Assembly: GCF_006711645.1 (NCBI RefSeq)
Contig: NZ_CP041247.1
Span: 4,278,001-4,342,000 of the forward strand
From: Klebsiella electrica
Lineage (GTDB): Bacteria; Pseudomonadota; Gammaproteobacteria; Enterobacterales; Enterobacteriaceae
DNA length: 64,000 nt
Direction of reading: 5' to 3'
The notes under the pieces were generated by a model. That model had not been told where the DNA came from and made no database searches. It saw only the letters and a program-made list of their open reading frames with translations. Position 1 is the first letter of the stretch, and every line of letters starts with the position of its first letter. The position numbers were made by a program, and so were the translations under genes. This document shows positions 22,118-33,824 of the stretch, one piece after another.

Positions 22118-23406
22118 CTCCATATCATCTCTGTCCCCTCGCCTTCCCGCGCGGCCCCTTCGCAGGTGACGAACAGCGAATCCGCCGCCGCAATCAGCGT
22201 CTCGCCGTAAAACAGCAGCGGAGTCGTATCGCGGCGCCAGGGGGCAACCCCCAGCTCCTGCCAGATTTTCTTCAGCTTGCGGCCGCCGTGACGGCCGACA
22301 ATATGCAGATTTCCGCTGGCGCGAAAGCGCACCGTCACCGACTCTTCACCACGCGGGGCGCGTAACGGTCCGCCTGGCCGCAGCGTCAGCTCGCCAAGGC
22401 CTGCCGGCAACCGCAGCGGCTGGCGGTAATCCGGCCACGCTAGCACCGCGTCCGTCTGACCGGGTTGATATCTGACCCACCACAGCCGCTGCTGATAACG
22501 ACGCACGGAAAAATCGCCAAGACGCAAGCAGGGAAAGGCATCCTCCCGCGCCAACGCGACTTCACGCCAGATTCGCTCCGGCACCTCGCGCGAGGGCATC
22601 GGCGCAGAGTGCCCGGCCAGCCAGCGCCGCAGCAGCGCGGCACGGCGCGGCGCGCTCATGGACGCCAGCGCGTCGATAGCTAACGAACCGTCATTCGCCA
22701 CCAGTTTTGCCAAATCTTCCGCCAGCAGTTCATCCAGCAACTGCTCCTGCTCGCCGCACAGGCTGGCGCTACGGGCGACCGCCTCGGTAAAGTGGGGCCA
22801 GCGCGCGTTTAGCTGCGGAACGACGCGCAGACGGAGGAAGTTACGATCGTAGGTATCATCCTGATTGCTCTCGTCCTCAATCCAGCTGAGCTGATGGGCC
22901 AGCGCCCACTGGAGCAGCGTTTCACGGCGGGTATTCAGCAGAGGACGCAGCAGCCGCGTAGCGGCAAATTCGGAGGATGTCGCCATCGCCGCCAGCCCGG
23001 TTGGGCCGCTGCCGCGTTTGAGCGCCAGCAGGAAGGTTTCACACTGATCGTCGAGATGCTGAGCCGTCACCAGGGCTTCTCCCGGTTGCAGCGCCATCCG
23101 GAAAGCCTGATAACGCGCCTGACGCGCATGCGCCTCCACGCCCAGTCCGTCATCCGCCAGGGTAACGCGCTCGACCACCAGCGGCACCTGCCAGTGCTGA
23201 CAAACCTGCTGGCAGTGCGCAACCCAGCTATCGGCATTCGCGCTCAGGCCATGGTGGATATGGATGGCCCGCAGCTGTAGCGTCGGGTCTCGTTCACGCC
23301 AGCAGACCAGCTGATGTAAAAGCACCGTCGAATCCAGACCGCCGCTGAAGGCGATCAAAAACTGACGACAGGGGTGTAGGGTTTGCGCAATATCGGGCGT
23401 CATCAT
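22102..23406 (-). CDS. tilS: tRNA(Ile)-lysidine synthetase
   Basis: A 434-residue N-type ATP pyrophosphatase that attaches lysine to C34 of the CAU anticodon tRNA-Ile, switching its codon to AUA; it is essential. The PP-loop SGGLDS is at residues 21-26, HHGLSANAD follows, and the C-terminal domain carries [15 protein letters not shown]. The start is uncertain among 23403, 23406 and a longer open frame to 23466; none has a strong ribosome site. I chose the one closest to family length. It lies just downstream of yaeR. Confidence 0.93.
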   Translation of the reverse strand: MMTPDIAQTLHPCRQFLIAFSGGLDSTVLLHQLVCWRERDPTLQLRAIHIHHGLSANADSWVAHCQQVCQHWQVPLVVERVTLADDGLGVEAHARQARYQAFRMALQPGEALVTAQHLDDQCETFLLALKRGSGPTGLAAMATSSEFAATRLLRPLLNTRRETLLQWALAHQLSWIEDESNQDDTYDRNFLRLRVVPQLNARWPHFTEAVARSASLCGEQEQLLDELLAEDLAKLVANDGSLAIDALASMSAPRRAALLRRWLAGHSAPMPSREVPERIWREVALAREDAFPCLRLGDFSVRRYQQRLWWVRYQPGQTDAVLAWPDYRQPLRLPAGLGELTLRPGGPLRAPRGEESVTVRFRASGNLHIVGRHGGRKLKKIWQELGVAPWRRDTTPLLFYGETLIAAADSLFVTCEGAAREGEGTEMIWRKTGG

Positions 23407-23469
23407 CTTGATAGTGTCGCTAAGGAGATAGCCCGGCACGTTACCGGGCCGGGCGCGCTCTGGCAAGGG

Positions 23470-23859
23470 TTACTGCTGATAAATCTCCAGCGGCAGGCCG
23501 TCGGGATCGTTAAAAAAGGTGAAGCGTTTGCCGGTAAAAGGATCGATACGAATCCCCTCACAGGCCACCCCATGCGCTTGCAGATGGGCCACCGCCGCGT
23601 CAATATCATCCACGCTAAAGGCCAGGTGACGCAGCCCACAGGCTTCCGGGCGGCTCGGACGAGCAGGCGGAAACGGGAAAGAGAACAGTTCAATGACATA
23701 CTCGCCGTTCAACGCCAGATCGCCCTTCCACGAGTCGCGCTCTTCACGATAGAACTCGCTCTGCAACGTAAAGCCCAGGATATCGCAGTAAAAGGCTTTG
23801 CTCTGCGCATAGTTGGTCGCGATGATAGCAATATGGTGAACCCGTTTTAAACCCAGCAT
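23470..23859 (-). CDS. yaeR: YaeR, VOC/glyoxalase-family metalloprotein
   Basis: A 129-residue single vicinal-oxygen-chelate domain. Metal-ligand positions are visible in VHHIAIIAT (His near residue 8), IELFSF, GLRHLAFSV and the terminal LEIYQQ. The enzymatic substrate is not known. The start at 23859 is set by GGAGGAG upstream. It lies between ldcC and tilS as in E. coli. Confidence 0.92.
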   Translation of the reverse strand: MLGLKRVHHIAIIATNYAQSKAFYCDILGFTLQSEFYREERDSWKGDLALNGEYVIELFSFPFPPARPSRPEACGLRHLAFSVDDIDAAVAHLQAHGVACEGIRIDPFTGKRFTFFNDPDGLPLEIYQQ

Positions 23860-23901
23860 ATCTACTCCTCCAGTTAATACCATCCAGGTTACTCGCGCCG
23901 C

Positions 23902-26058
23902 TTAACGCGGCGCAAGCAGTGGGTCATTTTTTAAGACTCGTACCCGGTAGACGCCGTCGTCATCGCGCTTCGCCCCGTGGATATCCGTTTCGAAGCCCGG
24001 ATAATGGCGGCCAATCGAGCAAAGCATCAGCAGGAAATCGAGCACCGCCCGGCTCTCTTCGGTAATCATCTCACCGGGCATCAGCAGCGGCACGCCCGGC
24101 GGGTACGGCAGAATCATGTTAGCCGAAATGCGCCCGACCAGATTTTCCAGCTCAATGGTTTCGACTTCACCTTTGATTTGCCGCTGCCAGGCCTGATGTG
24201 GCGTCATTTTCATTTCCGGCAGCACATCAAACGCACTCAGCATCAGCTGTGACAGCTGGTGCTGGCGGATCAGGCGATGGATCCCCTGCGCCAGATCCTG
24301 AATACGCATATTGCGATAAAAATCGGGATCTTCCGCGTAGAGATCCGGCAGCATGTTCTTCACCCGCAGGTTGAGATCGTAGGCGCGCTTAAACTCGGTT
24401 AAGCCACGCAACAACCCCATCGCCCGGGTTTTATCGATACCGATACTGAACAGAAACAGCAGGTTGTAGGGCCCCGTTTTCTCCACCACCACGCCGCGCT
24501 CATCAAGGAATTTCGCCACCAGCGCCGCCGGGATCCCCTCGTCATCCATATTGCCCTGTTCATCCATTCCCGGCGTCAGGATAGTCACCTTCACCGGATC
24601 GAGGAACATATGGTTATCGTCAGCGTCTTTAAAACCGTGCCAGTTCTCACCGCTTGCCACCGGCCAGCACTGCACCTGCTCAATATCCTCCGGCTGCCAG
24701 ATATCAAAGAACCAGCCATCAGACTCTTCGCGCAGACGCTGGACCTCTTTGCGGAAATCCAGCGCTCGTTCAATGGAGCGCTGGATCAACCGCTTGCCCG
24801 AATTGCCGCGCAGCATCGCCGCCGCGGTTTCTATCGAAGCAACGATCGGATAGCTTGGCGACGTCGAGGTGTGCATCATAAAAGCTTCATTAAAGGTCTC
24901 TTCGTCGTAGCTACCTTTAATATGGATAAGCGAGGCCTGCGACAGCGCCGCCAGCATTTTGTGCGTTGATTGCGTTTCGAAGACCACCTTTCCCGGAATG
25001 CGATCGCCGCTCATCCCGCTTTTCCCCTGATAGATCGGATGGAAATGGGTGTAAGGCACCCAGGCGGAATCAAAATGGATCGAGGGCACATCGAGCGTCT
25101 CTTTGATCCAGGTGGTGTTATACAACAGTCCGTCATAGGTGGAGTTGGTGATCACCGCATGTACCGGCCACCCGGCGCCGCTCGCGGTATTGACCTTCTG
25201 CTGAATGCTGTCGCGAGTGAATTCCCGTTTCGGTATGCCGCCCAGAATGCCCAGCGCGTTACGCGTCGGTTTCAGCCACAGCGGAACAACATCGCTCATC
25301 ATCAGCAGGTGCGCCAGTGACTTATGGCAGTTACGGTCAATCAGCAGCGTGCTGCCCGCCGGCGCCGAATACATGCCGACAATTTTGTTCGACGTCGAGG
25401 TCCCGTTGGTCACCATATAGCTCTGCTCGGCGCCAAAAGCGCGGGCGATATACTCTTCAGCCTCCAGGTGCGGCCCGCTGTGGTCGAGGAGCGACCCCAG
25501 CTCGGTGACCGAAATCGACACGTCGGCTTTCAGCGTATTACCGCCGAAGAAATCATAAAACAGGCAGCCAACCGGGCTTTTCTGGTACGCGCTTCCCCCC
25601 ATATGTCCAGGCGTACAGAAGGTATATTTTCCCTCCTGCACATAGTTGAACAGGGCTTTGGTAAACGGCGGCGTGATGTTATCCAGGTATTCGCGCGTGT
25701 ACTGGGCGATTCGGGTAGCTATCTCTTCTGCCAGACCAAGCGCGTATTCAAAGAACCACAGCGTCATACGCAGATCCTGGCTGCTGACATCCATCGTCGA
25801 ATGCGCGTTGATAAAGGCGTATAGCGGGAGATACTCATTCAGCTGATTGATATCGCTGCACAGATCGGCGTTGTACTCATCCCAGTCAAAGATGACCCCG
25901 CAGATCCGCGGATTATGTTCGATAAACTGCAGCAGGTCGGCGCTGTTTTGCGGCCAGATAGTCTGAAAGCCTTGCCGTTGCAGGGCCGCCTCCAGCTCTT
26001 TGATCGGTTCGTCTTTGTGGTAGACGCCGTGGGGCCCCATAATGGCGATGATATTCAC
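23902..26058 (-). CDS. ldcC: Constitutive lysine decarboxylase LdcC
   Basis: A 718-residue PLP-dependent fold-I decarboxylase that converts lysine to cadaverine and CO2. The N-terminal wing/receiver-like domain is followed by the large PLP domain, with the Schiff-base lysine in ETQSTHKMLAAL (about residue 367). It assembles as a decamer. A GTG start at 26058 follows a perfect AGGAGG and matches the family start VNIIAIMGPHG; the open frame to 26118 is less likely. The context next to accA and yaeR identifies LdcC rather than CadA, since no cadB neighbour is present. Confidence 0.95.
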   Translation of the reverse strand: MNIIAIMGPHGVYHKDEPIKELEAALQRQGFQTIWPQNSADLLQFIEHNPRICGVIFDWDEYNADLCSDINQLNEYLPLYAFINAHSTMDVSSQDLRMTLWFFEYALGLAEEIATRIAQYTREYLDNITPPFTKALFNYVQEGKYTFCTPGHMGGSAYQKSPVGCLFYDFFGGNTLKADVSISVTELGSLLDHSGPHLEAEEYIARAFGAEQSYMVTNGTSTSNKIVGMYSAPAGSTLLIDRNCHKSLAHLLMMSDVVPLWLKPTRNALGILGGIPKREFTRDSIQQKVNTASGAGWPVHAVITNSTYDGLLYNTTWIKETLDVPSIHFDSAWVPYTHFHPIYQGKSGMSGDRIPGKVVFETQSTHKMLAALSQASLIHIKGSYDEETFNEAFMMHTSTSPSYPIVASIETAAAMLRGNSGKRLIQRSIERALDFRKEVQRLREESDGWFFDIWQPEDIEQVQCWPVASGENWHGFKDADDNHMFLDPVKVTILTPGMDEQGNMDDEGIPAALVAKFLDERGVVVEKTGPYNLLFLFSIGIDKTRAMGLLRGLTEFKRAYDLNLRVKNMLPDLYAEDPDFYRNMRIQDLAQGIHRLIRQHQLSQLMLSAFDVLPEMKMTPHQAWQRQIKGEVETIELENLVGRISANMILPYPPGVPLLMPGEMITEESRAVLDFLLMLCSIGRHYPGFETDIHGAKRDDDGVYRVRVLKNDPLLAPR

Positions 26059-26120
26059 GCTTTCCTCCTGGAATTGACCTGAGTCAGGCATCATAGCAAT
26101 CGCGCTGACGTATCGCACAT

Positions 26121-26148
26121 AAAAAAGGGGCCGGAAAATCCGGCCCCT
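26121..26148 (-). terminator. Terminator after accA
   Basis: GGGGCCGG-ATTTT-CCGGCCCC followed by T6 on the minus strand. It ends the long lpxD-to-accA transcript before ldcC. Confidence 0.92.
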
Positions 26149-26171
26149 GGCAATATTGACGCGAGAAATAA

Positions 26172-27131
26172 TCAGGCGTAGCCGTAACTCATCAGACGCT
26201 GGTAGCGACGATTTAACAGCTCTTCTTTACTCAGCGTGTCGAGATCGGCCAGATCCGCCAGCAGCTGCGCCTTCAGGCTTGCCGCAATGGCTTCCGGATT
26301 ACGGTGGGCGCCGCCCAGCGGTTCCGCAATAATCGAGTCGATAAGCTTCAGCTCTTTCAGACGCGGGGCAACGATCCCCATCGCTTCGGCCGCCAGCGGA
26401 GCTTTATCTGCGCTTTTCCACAGAATGGAGGCGCAGCCTTCCGGCGAAATAACCGAGTAGGTGCTGTACTGCAGCATGTTGACCTTATCGCCAACGCCGA
26501 TTGCCAGCGCGCCGCCGGACCCGCCTTCCCCGATAACGGTACAGATGACCGGAACGCTCAGACGCGACATTTCACGCAGGTTACGGGCAATCGCCTCGGA
26601 CTGGCCGCGCTCTTCCGCGCCCACGCCCGGGTAGGCACCTGGGGTGTCGATAAAGGTGATGATCGGCATTTTGAAACGCTCGGCCATCTCCATCAGGCGC
26701 AGCGCCTTACGGTAGCCTTCTGGCGCCGGCATACCGAAGTTGCGACGAATCTTCTCTTTCGTTTCGCGTCCTTTCTGGTGGCCGATAATCATCACCGGAC
26801 GCCCGTCCAGACGCGCAATACCGCCAACAATGGCTTTATCGTCAGCGTAAGCGCGGTCGCCGGCCAGTTCGTCAAATTCGTCGAATGCCAGGCGAACATA
26901 ATCCAGGGTGTACGGGCGACGTGGATGGCGTGCCAGTTGAGCAACCTGCCATGCCCCCAGATCGGCGAAGATTTTACGCGTCAGTTCAACGCTTTTCTCG
27001 CGCAGACGATGCACTTCTTCGTCGATGTTAATATCGAGTTTCTCATCCTGACGGCTTACCGCAGTCAGGGAATCGATTTTCGCTTCCAGCTCTGCAATCG
27101 GCTGTTCAAAATCAAGGAAATTCAGACTCAT
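26172..27131 (-). CDS. accA: Acetyl-CoA carboxylase carboxyltransferase subunit alpha
   Basis: A 319-residue crotonase-fold subunit. With AccD it transfers CO2 from biotin to acetyl-CoA to make malonyl-CoA, the committed step of fatty acid synthesis. Landmarks include [19 protein letters not shown] at the N-terminus and the oxyanion-forming glycine segment [13 protein letters not shown]. The gap from dnaE is 12 bases, so it is the last gene of the large lipid A/DNA replication operon. Confidence 0.97.
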   Translation of the reverse strand: MSLNFLDFEQPIAELEAKIDSLTAVSRQDEKLDINIDEEVHRLREKSVELTRKIFADLGAWQVAQLARHPRRPYTLDYVRLAFDEFDELAGDRAYADDKAIVGGIARLDGRPVMIIGHQKGRETKEKIRRNFGMPAPEGYRKALRLMEMAERFKMPIITFIDTPGAYPGVGAEERGQSEAIARNLREMSRLSVPVICTVIGEGGSGGALAIGVGDKVNMLQYSTYSVISPEGCASILWKSADKAPLAAEAMGIVAPRLKELKLIDSIIAEPLGGAHRNPEAIAASLKAQLLADLADLDTLSKEELLNRRYQRLMSYGYA

Positions 27132-27143
27132 AGTATTCCTGTA

Positions 27144-30100
27144 TTAGTCAAACTCCAGTTCCACCTGCTCCGGGCCGATAAGGCCACGCAGATCGTTGAG
27201 TAAACGATCGCTCGGAGAGACGCGCCATGTTGCGCCAAAACGCAACCGCGCGCGCGCATCCGCCCTCTGATAATAGAGGTGTACTGGAATGGTTCCCGAA
27301 CGGTGGGGTTCCAGAGACTGACGGAGTCGGTTTAAAAGCTGGTCATCAATTTGCCTGTCCGTCAGCGAGATAGCAAGCCCGCGAGCATATTTTTCCCGGG
27401 CTTCGTCAATGTCCATGACTTCGCGGGCGGTCATTTTAAGCCCCCCGCTGAAGTCATCAAAGCTGACCTGTCCGCTGACGATAAGTATGCGGTCTTTTTC
27501 CAGCAATTGCTGATATTTATCCAGCGCGTCGGTAAATAACATTACCTCCAGACGCCCGGAACGGTCATCCAACGTACAGATACCGATACGATTGCCGCGC
27601 TTGGTGACCATTACCCGCGCAGCAATAACGAGCCCCGCCGCCGTAGTGACTTTACCACGATCGGTCGGATGCATGTCTTTGAGTCTCACGCCGCCAACAT
27701 AGCGCTCAATCTCTTTCAAATACTGGTTGATAGGATGACCCGTCAGGTACAGCCCCAGGGTCTCCCGTTCACCATCCAGCACCACCTGCTCCGGCCACGG
27801 CTGGCAGTTGGCATAGGATTGTTCGATTTGTTCCGGCTCTTCCGCCAGCACCCCGAACATATCCGCCTGGCCAATCGCCTCGGCTTTCGCATGCTGATCG
27901 GCGGCCTTCAGCGCATCGCCCAGCGAATTCATTAATGCCGCGCGATGCGGCCCGAGGCGGTCAAATGCCCCGGACATAATCAGTTTTTCCAGCACCCGAC
28001 GGTTCAGTTTTTTGGTATCGGTGCGGGCGCAAAGATCGAACAACTCGCGGAAATAACCGCCGTTGTTACGTGCTTCAATAATAGCTTCAATTGGGCCTTC
28101 GCCGACCCCTTTAATCGCGCCGATACCGTAGACGATTTCACCGTCGTCGTTGACGTGGAAATGGTACAGACCGGAGTTAATATCCGGCGGCAGGATTTTC
28201 AGCCCCATTCGCCAGCACTCATCGACCAGCCCGACCACTTTCTCGGTGTTATCCATATCCGCGGTCATTACCGCCGCCATAAATTCGGCCGGATAGTGCG
28301 CTTTCAGCCACAGCGTCTGGTAGGAGACCAGCGCATAGGCCGCCGAGTGCGATTTGTTAAATCCATAACCGGCAAACTTCTCCACCAGGTCGAAGATTTT
28401 CATCGCCAGTTCGCCGTCCACGCCGCGCTTTTTCGCCCCTTCTTCGAAGGTACCGCGCTGCTTGGCCATCTCTTCCGGCTTCTTCTTACCCATCGCGCGA
28501 CGCAGCATATCCGCGCCGCCGAGGGTATAGCCGGAAAGCTCCTGGGCAATCTGCATGACCTGTTCCTGATACAGGATAATGCCATACGTCGGCTCAAGCA
28601 CCGGTTTCAGACACTCATGCTGCCACTGCACGTCCGGGTAAGAGATCTCTTCGCGGCCGTGTTTACGGTCGATAAAGTTATCAACCATCCCCGACTGTAG
28701 CGGCCCCGGGCGGAACAGGGCCACCAGGGCTATCATATCTTCGAAGCAGTCGGGCTGAAGACGTTTAATCAGGTCTTTCATGCCGCGCGATTCAAGCTGG
28801 AACACCGCCGTGGTTTCCGAGCGTTGCAGCATATCGAAACTTTTCTTATCGTCCAGCGGAATCGCCGCGATATCCAGCGGCGGCTCGCCGTGCTTCGCCC
28901 GCCGCTTGTTGATCATCTCCAGCGCCCAGTTGATGATGGTCAGCGTACGCAGGCCAAGGAAGTCAAACTTCACCAGCCCGGCGTATTCGACGTCGTTCTT
29001 GTCAAACTGGGTGACCGGATGCAAACCGGCTTCATCGCAATATAGCGGGGCGAAATCGGTAATTTTGGTCGGAGCGATAACCACTCCCCCCGCATGTTTA
29101 CCGGCGTTACGCGTGACGCCTTCCAGTTTCCGCGCCATATCAATTAGCGCTTTAACCTCTTCGTCAGCTTCGTAGATCTCCGGCAGCTGCGGCTCGGCCT
29201 CAAACGCTTTCGCCAGCGTCATCCCCGGGTCGGGCGGCACCAGTTTTGAGATCCGGTCAACGAACCCGTACGGATGACCAAGCACGCGACCCACGTCGCG
29301 AATAACCGCTTTCGCCGCCATCGTACCGAAGGTGATGATCTGCGATACCGCATCGCGACCGTACATATCCGCGACGTGCTCGATAACCTGATCGCGCTTC
29401 TCCATGCAGAAGTCGACGTCAAAGTCGGGCATCGATACACGTTCAGGGTTCAGGAAACGTTCGAACAGCAGATCGAATTCCAGCGGATCGAGGTCGGTAA
29501 TTTTCAGCGCATACGCAACCAGCGATCCGGCGCCGGAGCCGCGGCCTGGGCCGACCGGTACGCCGTTATCCTTGGACCACTGGATAAACTCCATAACGAT
29601 CAGGAAGTAGCCGGGGAAGCCCATCTGGTTAATCACCTGCAGCTCGATATCCAGACGTTCATCGTACTCAGGACGGCGTTTAGCGCGCTCTTGCGGATCA
29701 GGGAACAGGAAAGCCAGACGCTCTTCCAGCCCTTCTTTCGATTTAACCACCAGGAAATCTTCCGTCGTCATATCCCCGGTCGGGAACTGCGGCAGGAAGT
29801 ATTCGCCAAGGCGCACGGTGACGTTGCAGCGTTTGGCGATTTCGACGCTATTTTCCAGCGCCTCAGGAATATCAGAGAACAGCTCGCACATTTCTTCTTC
29901 GCTGCGCATATACTGCTGCGGCGAATAGTTACGCGGGCGCTTCGGATCGTCGAGGGTAAAACCGTCATGGATCGCCACGCGGATTTCATGCGCGTCAAAG
30001 TCGCCGGTCTCAAGGAAGCGCACGTCGTTGGTCGCCACTACCGGCAGCCCGCGCTCCTCCGCCAACTGCACGGCGGCATGTAAATAGGTCTCTTCATCGG

Positions 30101-30626
30101 CACGGCCGGTGCGGATCAGCTCCAGATAGTAGCAATCCGGGAAATGTTGCTGGTAGAACGCGAGGCATTGATCGACCAGTGCCATATTGCCGCGCGTCAG
30201 ACTGACGCCAACATCGCCCTTACGTGCGCCGGAAAGCAGGATCAGCCCTTCATGGTGTTCGGCCAGCCAGTCCCGGTCAATCCACGGACCCAGCGCACCG
30301 TAGCCGCGTTGATAGGCGCGCGAAATCAGCAGCGTCAGGTTTTGATAACCCACATTGTTGGCCGCCAGCACCGTGAGTTCAGTGAACTCATCGCCCATCA
30401 GTTCGCTCTGGACGTGAAAATCCGCGCCGACAATAGGTTTCAGCCCGGCGCCATGTCCCGTTCCGTAGAACTTCACCAGCCCGCACAGGTTAGTAAAATC
30501 GGTGATCGCCAGCGCAGGCATGCCAAGCGAGGCCGCCTTTTTCACCAGCGGCCCGGTTTTTGCCAGCCCATCGATCATGGAATAGTCGCTATGCACCCGC
30601 AGGTGGACGAAACGTGGTTCAGACAT
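27144..30626 (-). CDS. dnaE: DNA polymerase III subunit alpha
   Basis: The 1160-residue catalytic subunit of the replicative polymerase. A PHP domain at the N-terminus ([15 protein letters not shown]) is followed by the C-family palm with catalytic aspartates in [14 protein letters not shown], the fingers, a beta-clamp-binding segment near residue 920, an OB domain and the tau-binding C-terminus. Length equals that of E. coli DnaE. It sits 37 bases after rnhB and 12 before accA. Confidence 0.98.
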   Translation of the reverse strand: MSEPRFVHLRVHSDYSMIDGLAKTGPLVKKAASLGMPALAITDFTNLCGLVKFYGTGHGAGLKPIVGADFHVQSELMGDEFTELTVLAANNVGYQNLTLLISRAYQRGYGALGPWIDRDWLAEHHEGLILLSGARKGDVGVSLTRGNMALVDQCLAFYQQHFPDCYYLELIRTGRADEETYLHAAVQLAEERGLPVVATNDVRFLETGDFDAHEIRVAIHDGFTLDDPKRPRNYSPQQYMRSEEEMCELFSDIPEALENSVEIAKRCNVTVRLGEYFLPQFPTGDMTTEDFLVVKSKEGLEERLAFLFPDPQERAKRRPEYDERLDIELQVINQMGFPGYFLIVMEFIQWSKDNGVPVGPGRGSGAGSLVAYALKITDLDPLEFDLLFERFLNPERVSMPDFDVDFCMEKRDQVIEHVADMYGRDAVSQIITFGTMAAKAVIRDVGRVLGHPYGFVDRISKLVPPDPGMTLAKAFEAEPQLPEIYEADEEVKALIDMARKLEGVTRNAGKHAGGVVIAPTKITDFAPLYCDEAGLHPVTQFDKNDVEYAGLVKFDFLGLRTLTIINWALEMINKRRAKHGEPPLDIAAIPLDDKKSFDMLQRSETTAVFQLESRGMKDLIKRLQPDCFEDMIALVALFRPGPLQSGMVDNFIDRKHGREEISYPDVQWQHECLKPVLEPTYGIILYQEQVMQIAQELSGYTLGGADMLRRAMGKKKPEEMAKQRGTFEEGAKKRGVDGELAMKIFDLVEKFAGYGFNKSHSAAYALVSYQTLWLKAHYPAEFMAAVMTADMDNTEKVVGLVDECWRMGLKILPPDINSGLYHFHVNDDGEIVYGIGAIKGVGEGPIEAIIEARNNGGYFRELFDLCARTDTKKLNRRVLEKLIMSGAFDRLGPHRAALMNSLGDALKAADQHAKAEAIGQADMFGVLAEEPEQIEQSYANCQPWPEQVVLDGERETLGLYLTGHPINQYLKEIERYVGGVRLKDMHPTDRGKVTTAAGLVIAARVMVTKRGNRIGICTLDDRSGRLEVMLFTDALDKYQQLLEKDRILIVSGQVSFDDFSGGLKMTAREVMDIDEAREKYARGLAISLTDRQIDDQLLNRLRQSLEPHRSGTIPVHLYYQRADARARLRFGATWRVSPSDRLLNDLRGLIGPEQVELEFD

Positions 30627-30663
30627 CTTCAGATTCCGGTTTACTTATTTCTCGACACAAGAA

Positions 30664-31260
30664 TCAGGACGCAAGGCCCAGCGCGCGTTTTACCGGGCCA
30701 AAACTACGCCGATGATGCTCGGTTGCGCCATGTTCGATCAGTTTTTCCAGATGGAAAGCGGTAGGATAGCCTTTATGCTGCGCAAAGCCGTATTGAGGAA
30801 ATTCAAGATCCAGCTCAGCCATTTCCGCATCGCGCGCGACTTTAGCCAGAATAGACGCTGCGCTGATTTCTGCCACCCGGCTATCGCCTTTGACCACCGC
30901 CAGTGAAGGCACGGGCAGCGGCGGGCAGCGGTTGCCATCAATCAGCACAAACTCCGGCACAACCGGCAGGGCGGCAACGGCGCGCTGCATCGCCAGCATG
31001 GTCGCATGCAGAATATTCAGCTCGTCTATTTCATGCGCTTCCGCGCGGCCGAAACTCCAGGCTAACGCCTTCTCTTTGATTTCATCGAACAGCGCCAGAC
31101 GACGCTTTTCGCTTAATTTTTTGGAGTCATTCAGACCCACAATTGGCCGTGCCGGGTCAAGGATCACCGCGGCGGTCACGACCGCGCCGACCAGCGGACC
31201 CCGACCGACTTCATCGACGCCGGCGACCAGGTGAGTATGCGGATACACAAACTCCATCAT
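30664..31260 (-). CDS. rnhB: Ribonuclease HII
   Basis: A 198-residue type 2 RNase H that nicks at ribonucleotides embedded in DNA. The catalytic D16-E17 pair lies in [15 protein letters not shown], and the other acidic residues are in LIDGN and SILAKVARD. The first ATG overlaps the lpxB stop as ATGA, indicating coupling. Confidence 0.97.
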   Translation of the reverse strand: MMEFVYPHTHLVAGVDEVGRGPLVGAVVTAAVILDPARPIVGLNDSKKLSEKRRLALFDEIKEKALAWSFGRAEAHEIDELNILHATMLAMQRAVAALPVVPEFVLIDGNRCPPLPVPSLAVVKGDSRVAEISAASILAKVARDAEMAELDLEFPQYGFAQHKGYPTAFHLEKLIEHGATEHHRRSFGPVKRALGLAS

Positions 31261-32405
31261 TTTGCTAACTCCAGTACTGCGTCCGCCGCCTGCTCATCCG
31301 CATTGCAGCGAATTTGTTGATGCAGAGCGCGGAAAGTGTCATGCATTTCATGGCTGGTTTTACCATCGGCCAGCAGCGGCCGCAGCGCATCCGCAAGCAA
31401 CCCGGGCTGGCATTCTTCCTGCAACAGCTCTTTGACCAGTTCGCGGCCGGCCAGCAGGTTCGGTAACGACACGTAGTCGGTTTTCACCAGTCGTTTCGCC
31501 AGCCAGAAAGTAAACGGCTTCATACGATAGCCAACCACCATCGAACACTTGGCCAGCATGCACTCCAGCGCCGCGGTTCCGGAAGCCAGCAGGGCCGCAT
31601 CGCTGGCGATCATGGCATCGCGCGCCTGGCCATCAAGCAGATGTACCGTCAGCTCTGGCGCCGTTTCCGCTTTAATACGTTCGAACTGCTCCCGCCTTCT
31701 GGCATTCACCAGCGGTACCAGGACCTGCAGGTCAGGGTAATCCTGGCGCAGAATTTGCGCGGTTTTCAGAAAATCTGCGCTGAGCATTTCGACTTCAGCG
31801 CCGCGGCTGCCCGGCAGCAGCGCCAGACAGTGCGCATCCCGGGCAATGCCCAGGCGATCCCGCGCGGCGCCTTTATCCGGATCCAACGGCATGGCATCCG
31901 CCATGGTATGGCCGATAAAGCGGCAGGGAACGTTAAATTTGTCGTAAAACGCTTTTTCGAAAGGCAGAAATGCCAGTACCAGATTCGTCGATCTGCCGAT
32001 TTTGAAAACGCGTTTTTGCCGCCAGGCCCATACGGAGGGGCTGACGTAATGAATGGTTTTAATACCCTGCTTTTTCAGGTTGCCTTCAAGCGTAATGTTA
32101 AAGTCCGGAGCGTCAATACCGACGAAAACATCAGGACGTAATTCGCTGAAGCGGCGGGTAAGATCGGCCCGGATATGCAGCAGGCGACGCAGGCGACCGA
32201 GCACTTCGACAATGCCCATCACCGCCAGCTCTTCCATCTCATACCAGGCCTCACAGCCTTCAGCCTGCATCAATGGGCCCGCCACGCCGACAAAGCGAGC
32301 ATCGGGAATACGTGCTTTAAGGGCGCGGATCAGACCTGCACCAAGAATATCGCCGGAGGTTTCTCCGGCGACCAGGGCAATTGTCAGGGGACGCTGTGCG
32401 GACAT
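31257..32405 (-). CDS. lpxB: Lipid-A-disaccharide synthase
   Basis: A 382-residue GT-B glycosyltransferase (family 19) that joins UDP-2,3-diacylglucosamine and lipid X into the lipid A disaccharide at the inner membrane. Landmarks: [15 protein letters not shown] near residues 13-27, LPGSRGAEV, and the C-terminal [15 protein letters not shown]. Its ATG overlaps the lpxA stop by one base (TAATG). Confidence 0.97.
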   Translation of the reverse strand: MSAQRPLTIALVAGETSGDILGAGLIRALKARIPDARFVGVAGPLMQAEGCEAWYEMEELAVMGIVEVLGRLRRLLHIRADLTRRFSELRPDVFVGIDAPDFNITLEGNLKKQGIKTIHYVSPSVWAWRQKRVFKIGRSTNLVLAFLPFEKAFYDKFNVPCRFIGHTMADAMPLDPDKGAARDRLGIARDAHCLALLPGSRGAEVEMLSADFLKTAQILRQDYPDLQVLVPLVNARRREQFERIKAETAPELTVHLLDGQARDAMIASDAALLASGTAALECMLAKCSMVVGYRMKPFTFWLAKRLVKTDYVSLPNLLAGRELVKELLQEECQPGLLADALRPLLADGKTSHEMHDTFRALHQQIRCNADEQAADAVLELAK

Positions 32406-33193
32406 TAACGAATCAGACCGCGTGTGGAGCGGGCGAAGAAATCGACAAATGGCTGAACTTCAGGATACTGAGCCGCCAGCTCGGCGATTTCCGGTTTCGC
32501 TTCATCCAGCGTTTTCCCGCTGCGGTACAGCAGTTTGTACGCATTGCGAATCGCAGTGATAGCTTCGCGGCTAAAGCCACGACGCTTCAGCCCTTCAATA
32601 TTGACGCCATACGGCGTCGCGTGGTTGCCCTGAGCAATCACGAACGGCGGGACATCCTGCGCGACGCCTGAGCAACCGCCGACCATGACGTGCGCGCCGA
32701 TGATGCAGAACTGATGGACTGCCGTCATGCCGCCGATGATGACGAAATCATCCAGCGAGACATGTCCGGCGAGCGTGGCATTGTTGGCCAGAATACAGCG
32801 ATCTCCGACCGTACAATCGTGTGCAACGTGCGCGTTGATCATCAGCAGGTTATCGCTGCCCACCTTCGTCAATCCACCGCCCTGTACTGTGCCACGATGA
32901 ATGGTGACGCTCTCGCGGATGCGGTTGCGATCGCCAATTTCCACACGTGTCGGTTCACCAGCGTATTTCAGGTCCTGGTTAACTTCACCGATGGAAGCGA
33001 ACTGATAGATCTCATTATCACGACCAATTTTGGTATGGCCGTTAACAACAACATGAGACTTCAGTACGGTACCTTCGCCAATTTCGACGTTAGCACCAAC
33101 AATACAAAACGGGCCAATGTGGGCGTTTGCACCGATAACGGCACCGTCTTCCACGATGGCAGTCGGATGAATAAAGGCGGTTTTATCAATCAC
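32405..33193 (-). CDS. lpxA: UDP-N-acetylglucosamine acyltransferase
   Basis: A 262-residue left-handed beta-helix acyltransferase that adds 3-hydroxymyristate to UDP-GlcNAc, the first step of lipid A synthesis. Hexapeptide repeats fill residues 1-180; the catalytic base H125 lies in NAHVAHDC. The start is GTG, which I also recall for E. coli. It lies 3 bases after fabZ, which competes for the same acyl-ACP. Confidence 0.97.
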   Translation of the reverse strand: MIDKTAFIHPTAIVEDGAVIGANAHIGPFCIVGANVEIGEGTVLKSHVVVNGHTKIGRDNEIYQFASIGEVNQDLKYAGEPTRVEIGDRNRIRESVTIHRGTVQGGGLTKVGSDNLLMINAHVAHDCTVGDRCILANNATLAGHVSLDDFVIIGGMTAVHQFCIIGAHVMVGGCSGVAQDVPPFVIAQGNHATPYGVNIEGLKRRGFSREAITAIRNAYKLLYRSGKTLDEAKPEIAELAAQYPEVQPFVDFFARSTRGLIR

Positions 33194-33196
33194 GTA

Positions 33197-33652
33197 TCAG
33201 GCCTCCCGGCTACGCGCACACATCATCGTTGCTTCGCAAACCACTTTACCATCGACCAGCGCGACGCCTTTAAAACGAGTCAGGCCGCGACGGGTTTTCT
33301 CGAAAGTGACTTCCATAATCATCTGATCGCCTGGTACTACCGGACGTTTGAAACGCGCTTCATCAATCCCGGCGAAGTAATAAAGTTCACCCGGCTCGAG
33401 CTTACCTACGCTTTTGAATGCCAGAATACCGGTGGCTTGCGCCATCGCTTCCAGAATCAGCACGCCCGGTAAAATCGGTTTACCAGGGAAGTGCCCCTGG
33501 AAAAACGGCTCGTTAACAGAAACATTTTTTACTGCGCGCAGAAAACGACCTTCTTCAAAATCCAGCACGCGATCTACCAGCAGGAACGGGTAGCGGTGAG
33601 GGAGAAGTTCCAGAATCTCTTCAATGTGCAGAGTATGAGTTTCAGTAGTCAA
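33197..33652 (-). CDS. fabZ: (3R)-hydroxyacyl-[acyl-carrier-protein] dehydratase
   Basis: A 151-residue hot-dog-fold dehydratase of fatty acid synthesis. The active-site H54 (GHFPGKP) and E68 (LEAMAQATG) are present. The start is TTG, a rare choice that I also recall for the E. coli gene and that may hold expression down. It is separated from lpxD by 172 bases, the largest gap in this stretch of the operon. Confidence 0.96.
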   Translation of the reverse strand: MTTETHTLHIEEILELLPHRYPFLLVDRVLDFEEGRFLRAVKNVSVNEPFFQGHFPGKPILPGVLILEAMAQATGILAFKSVGKLEPGELYYFAGIDEARFKRPVVPGDQMIMEVTFEKTRRGLTRFKGVALVDGKVVCEATMMCARSREA

Positions 33653-33824
33653 AATACTCTTCCTGTCTAAATATACTAAAAGGCAATAATAACACGGCCT
33701 GCGGCAATCTTATGAATGCAACAGGCCGAAAATTTTTACACTTCATCTTTCAGGCAGCGTCTTTGTCAGCGGCAGTTACCCGCGCAGATGCTGCTTTGCA
33801 TGATTTTGTGTGTCAACGAATGCG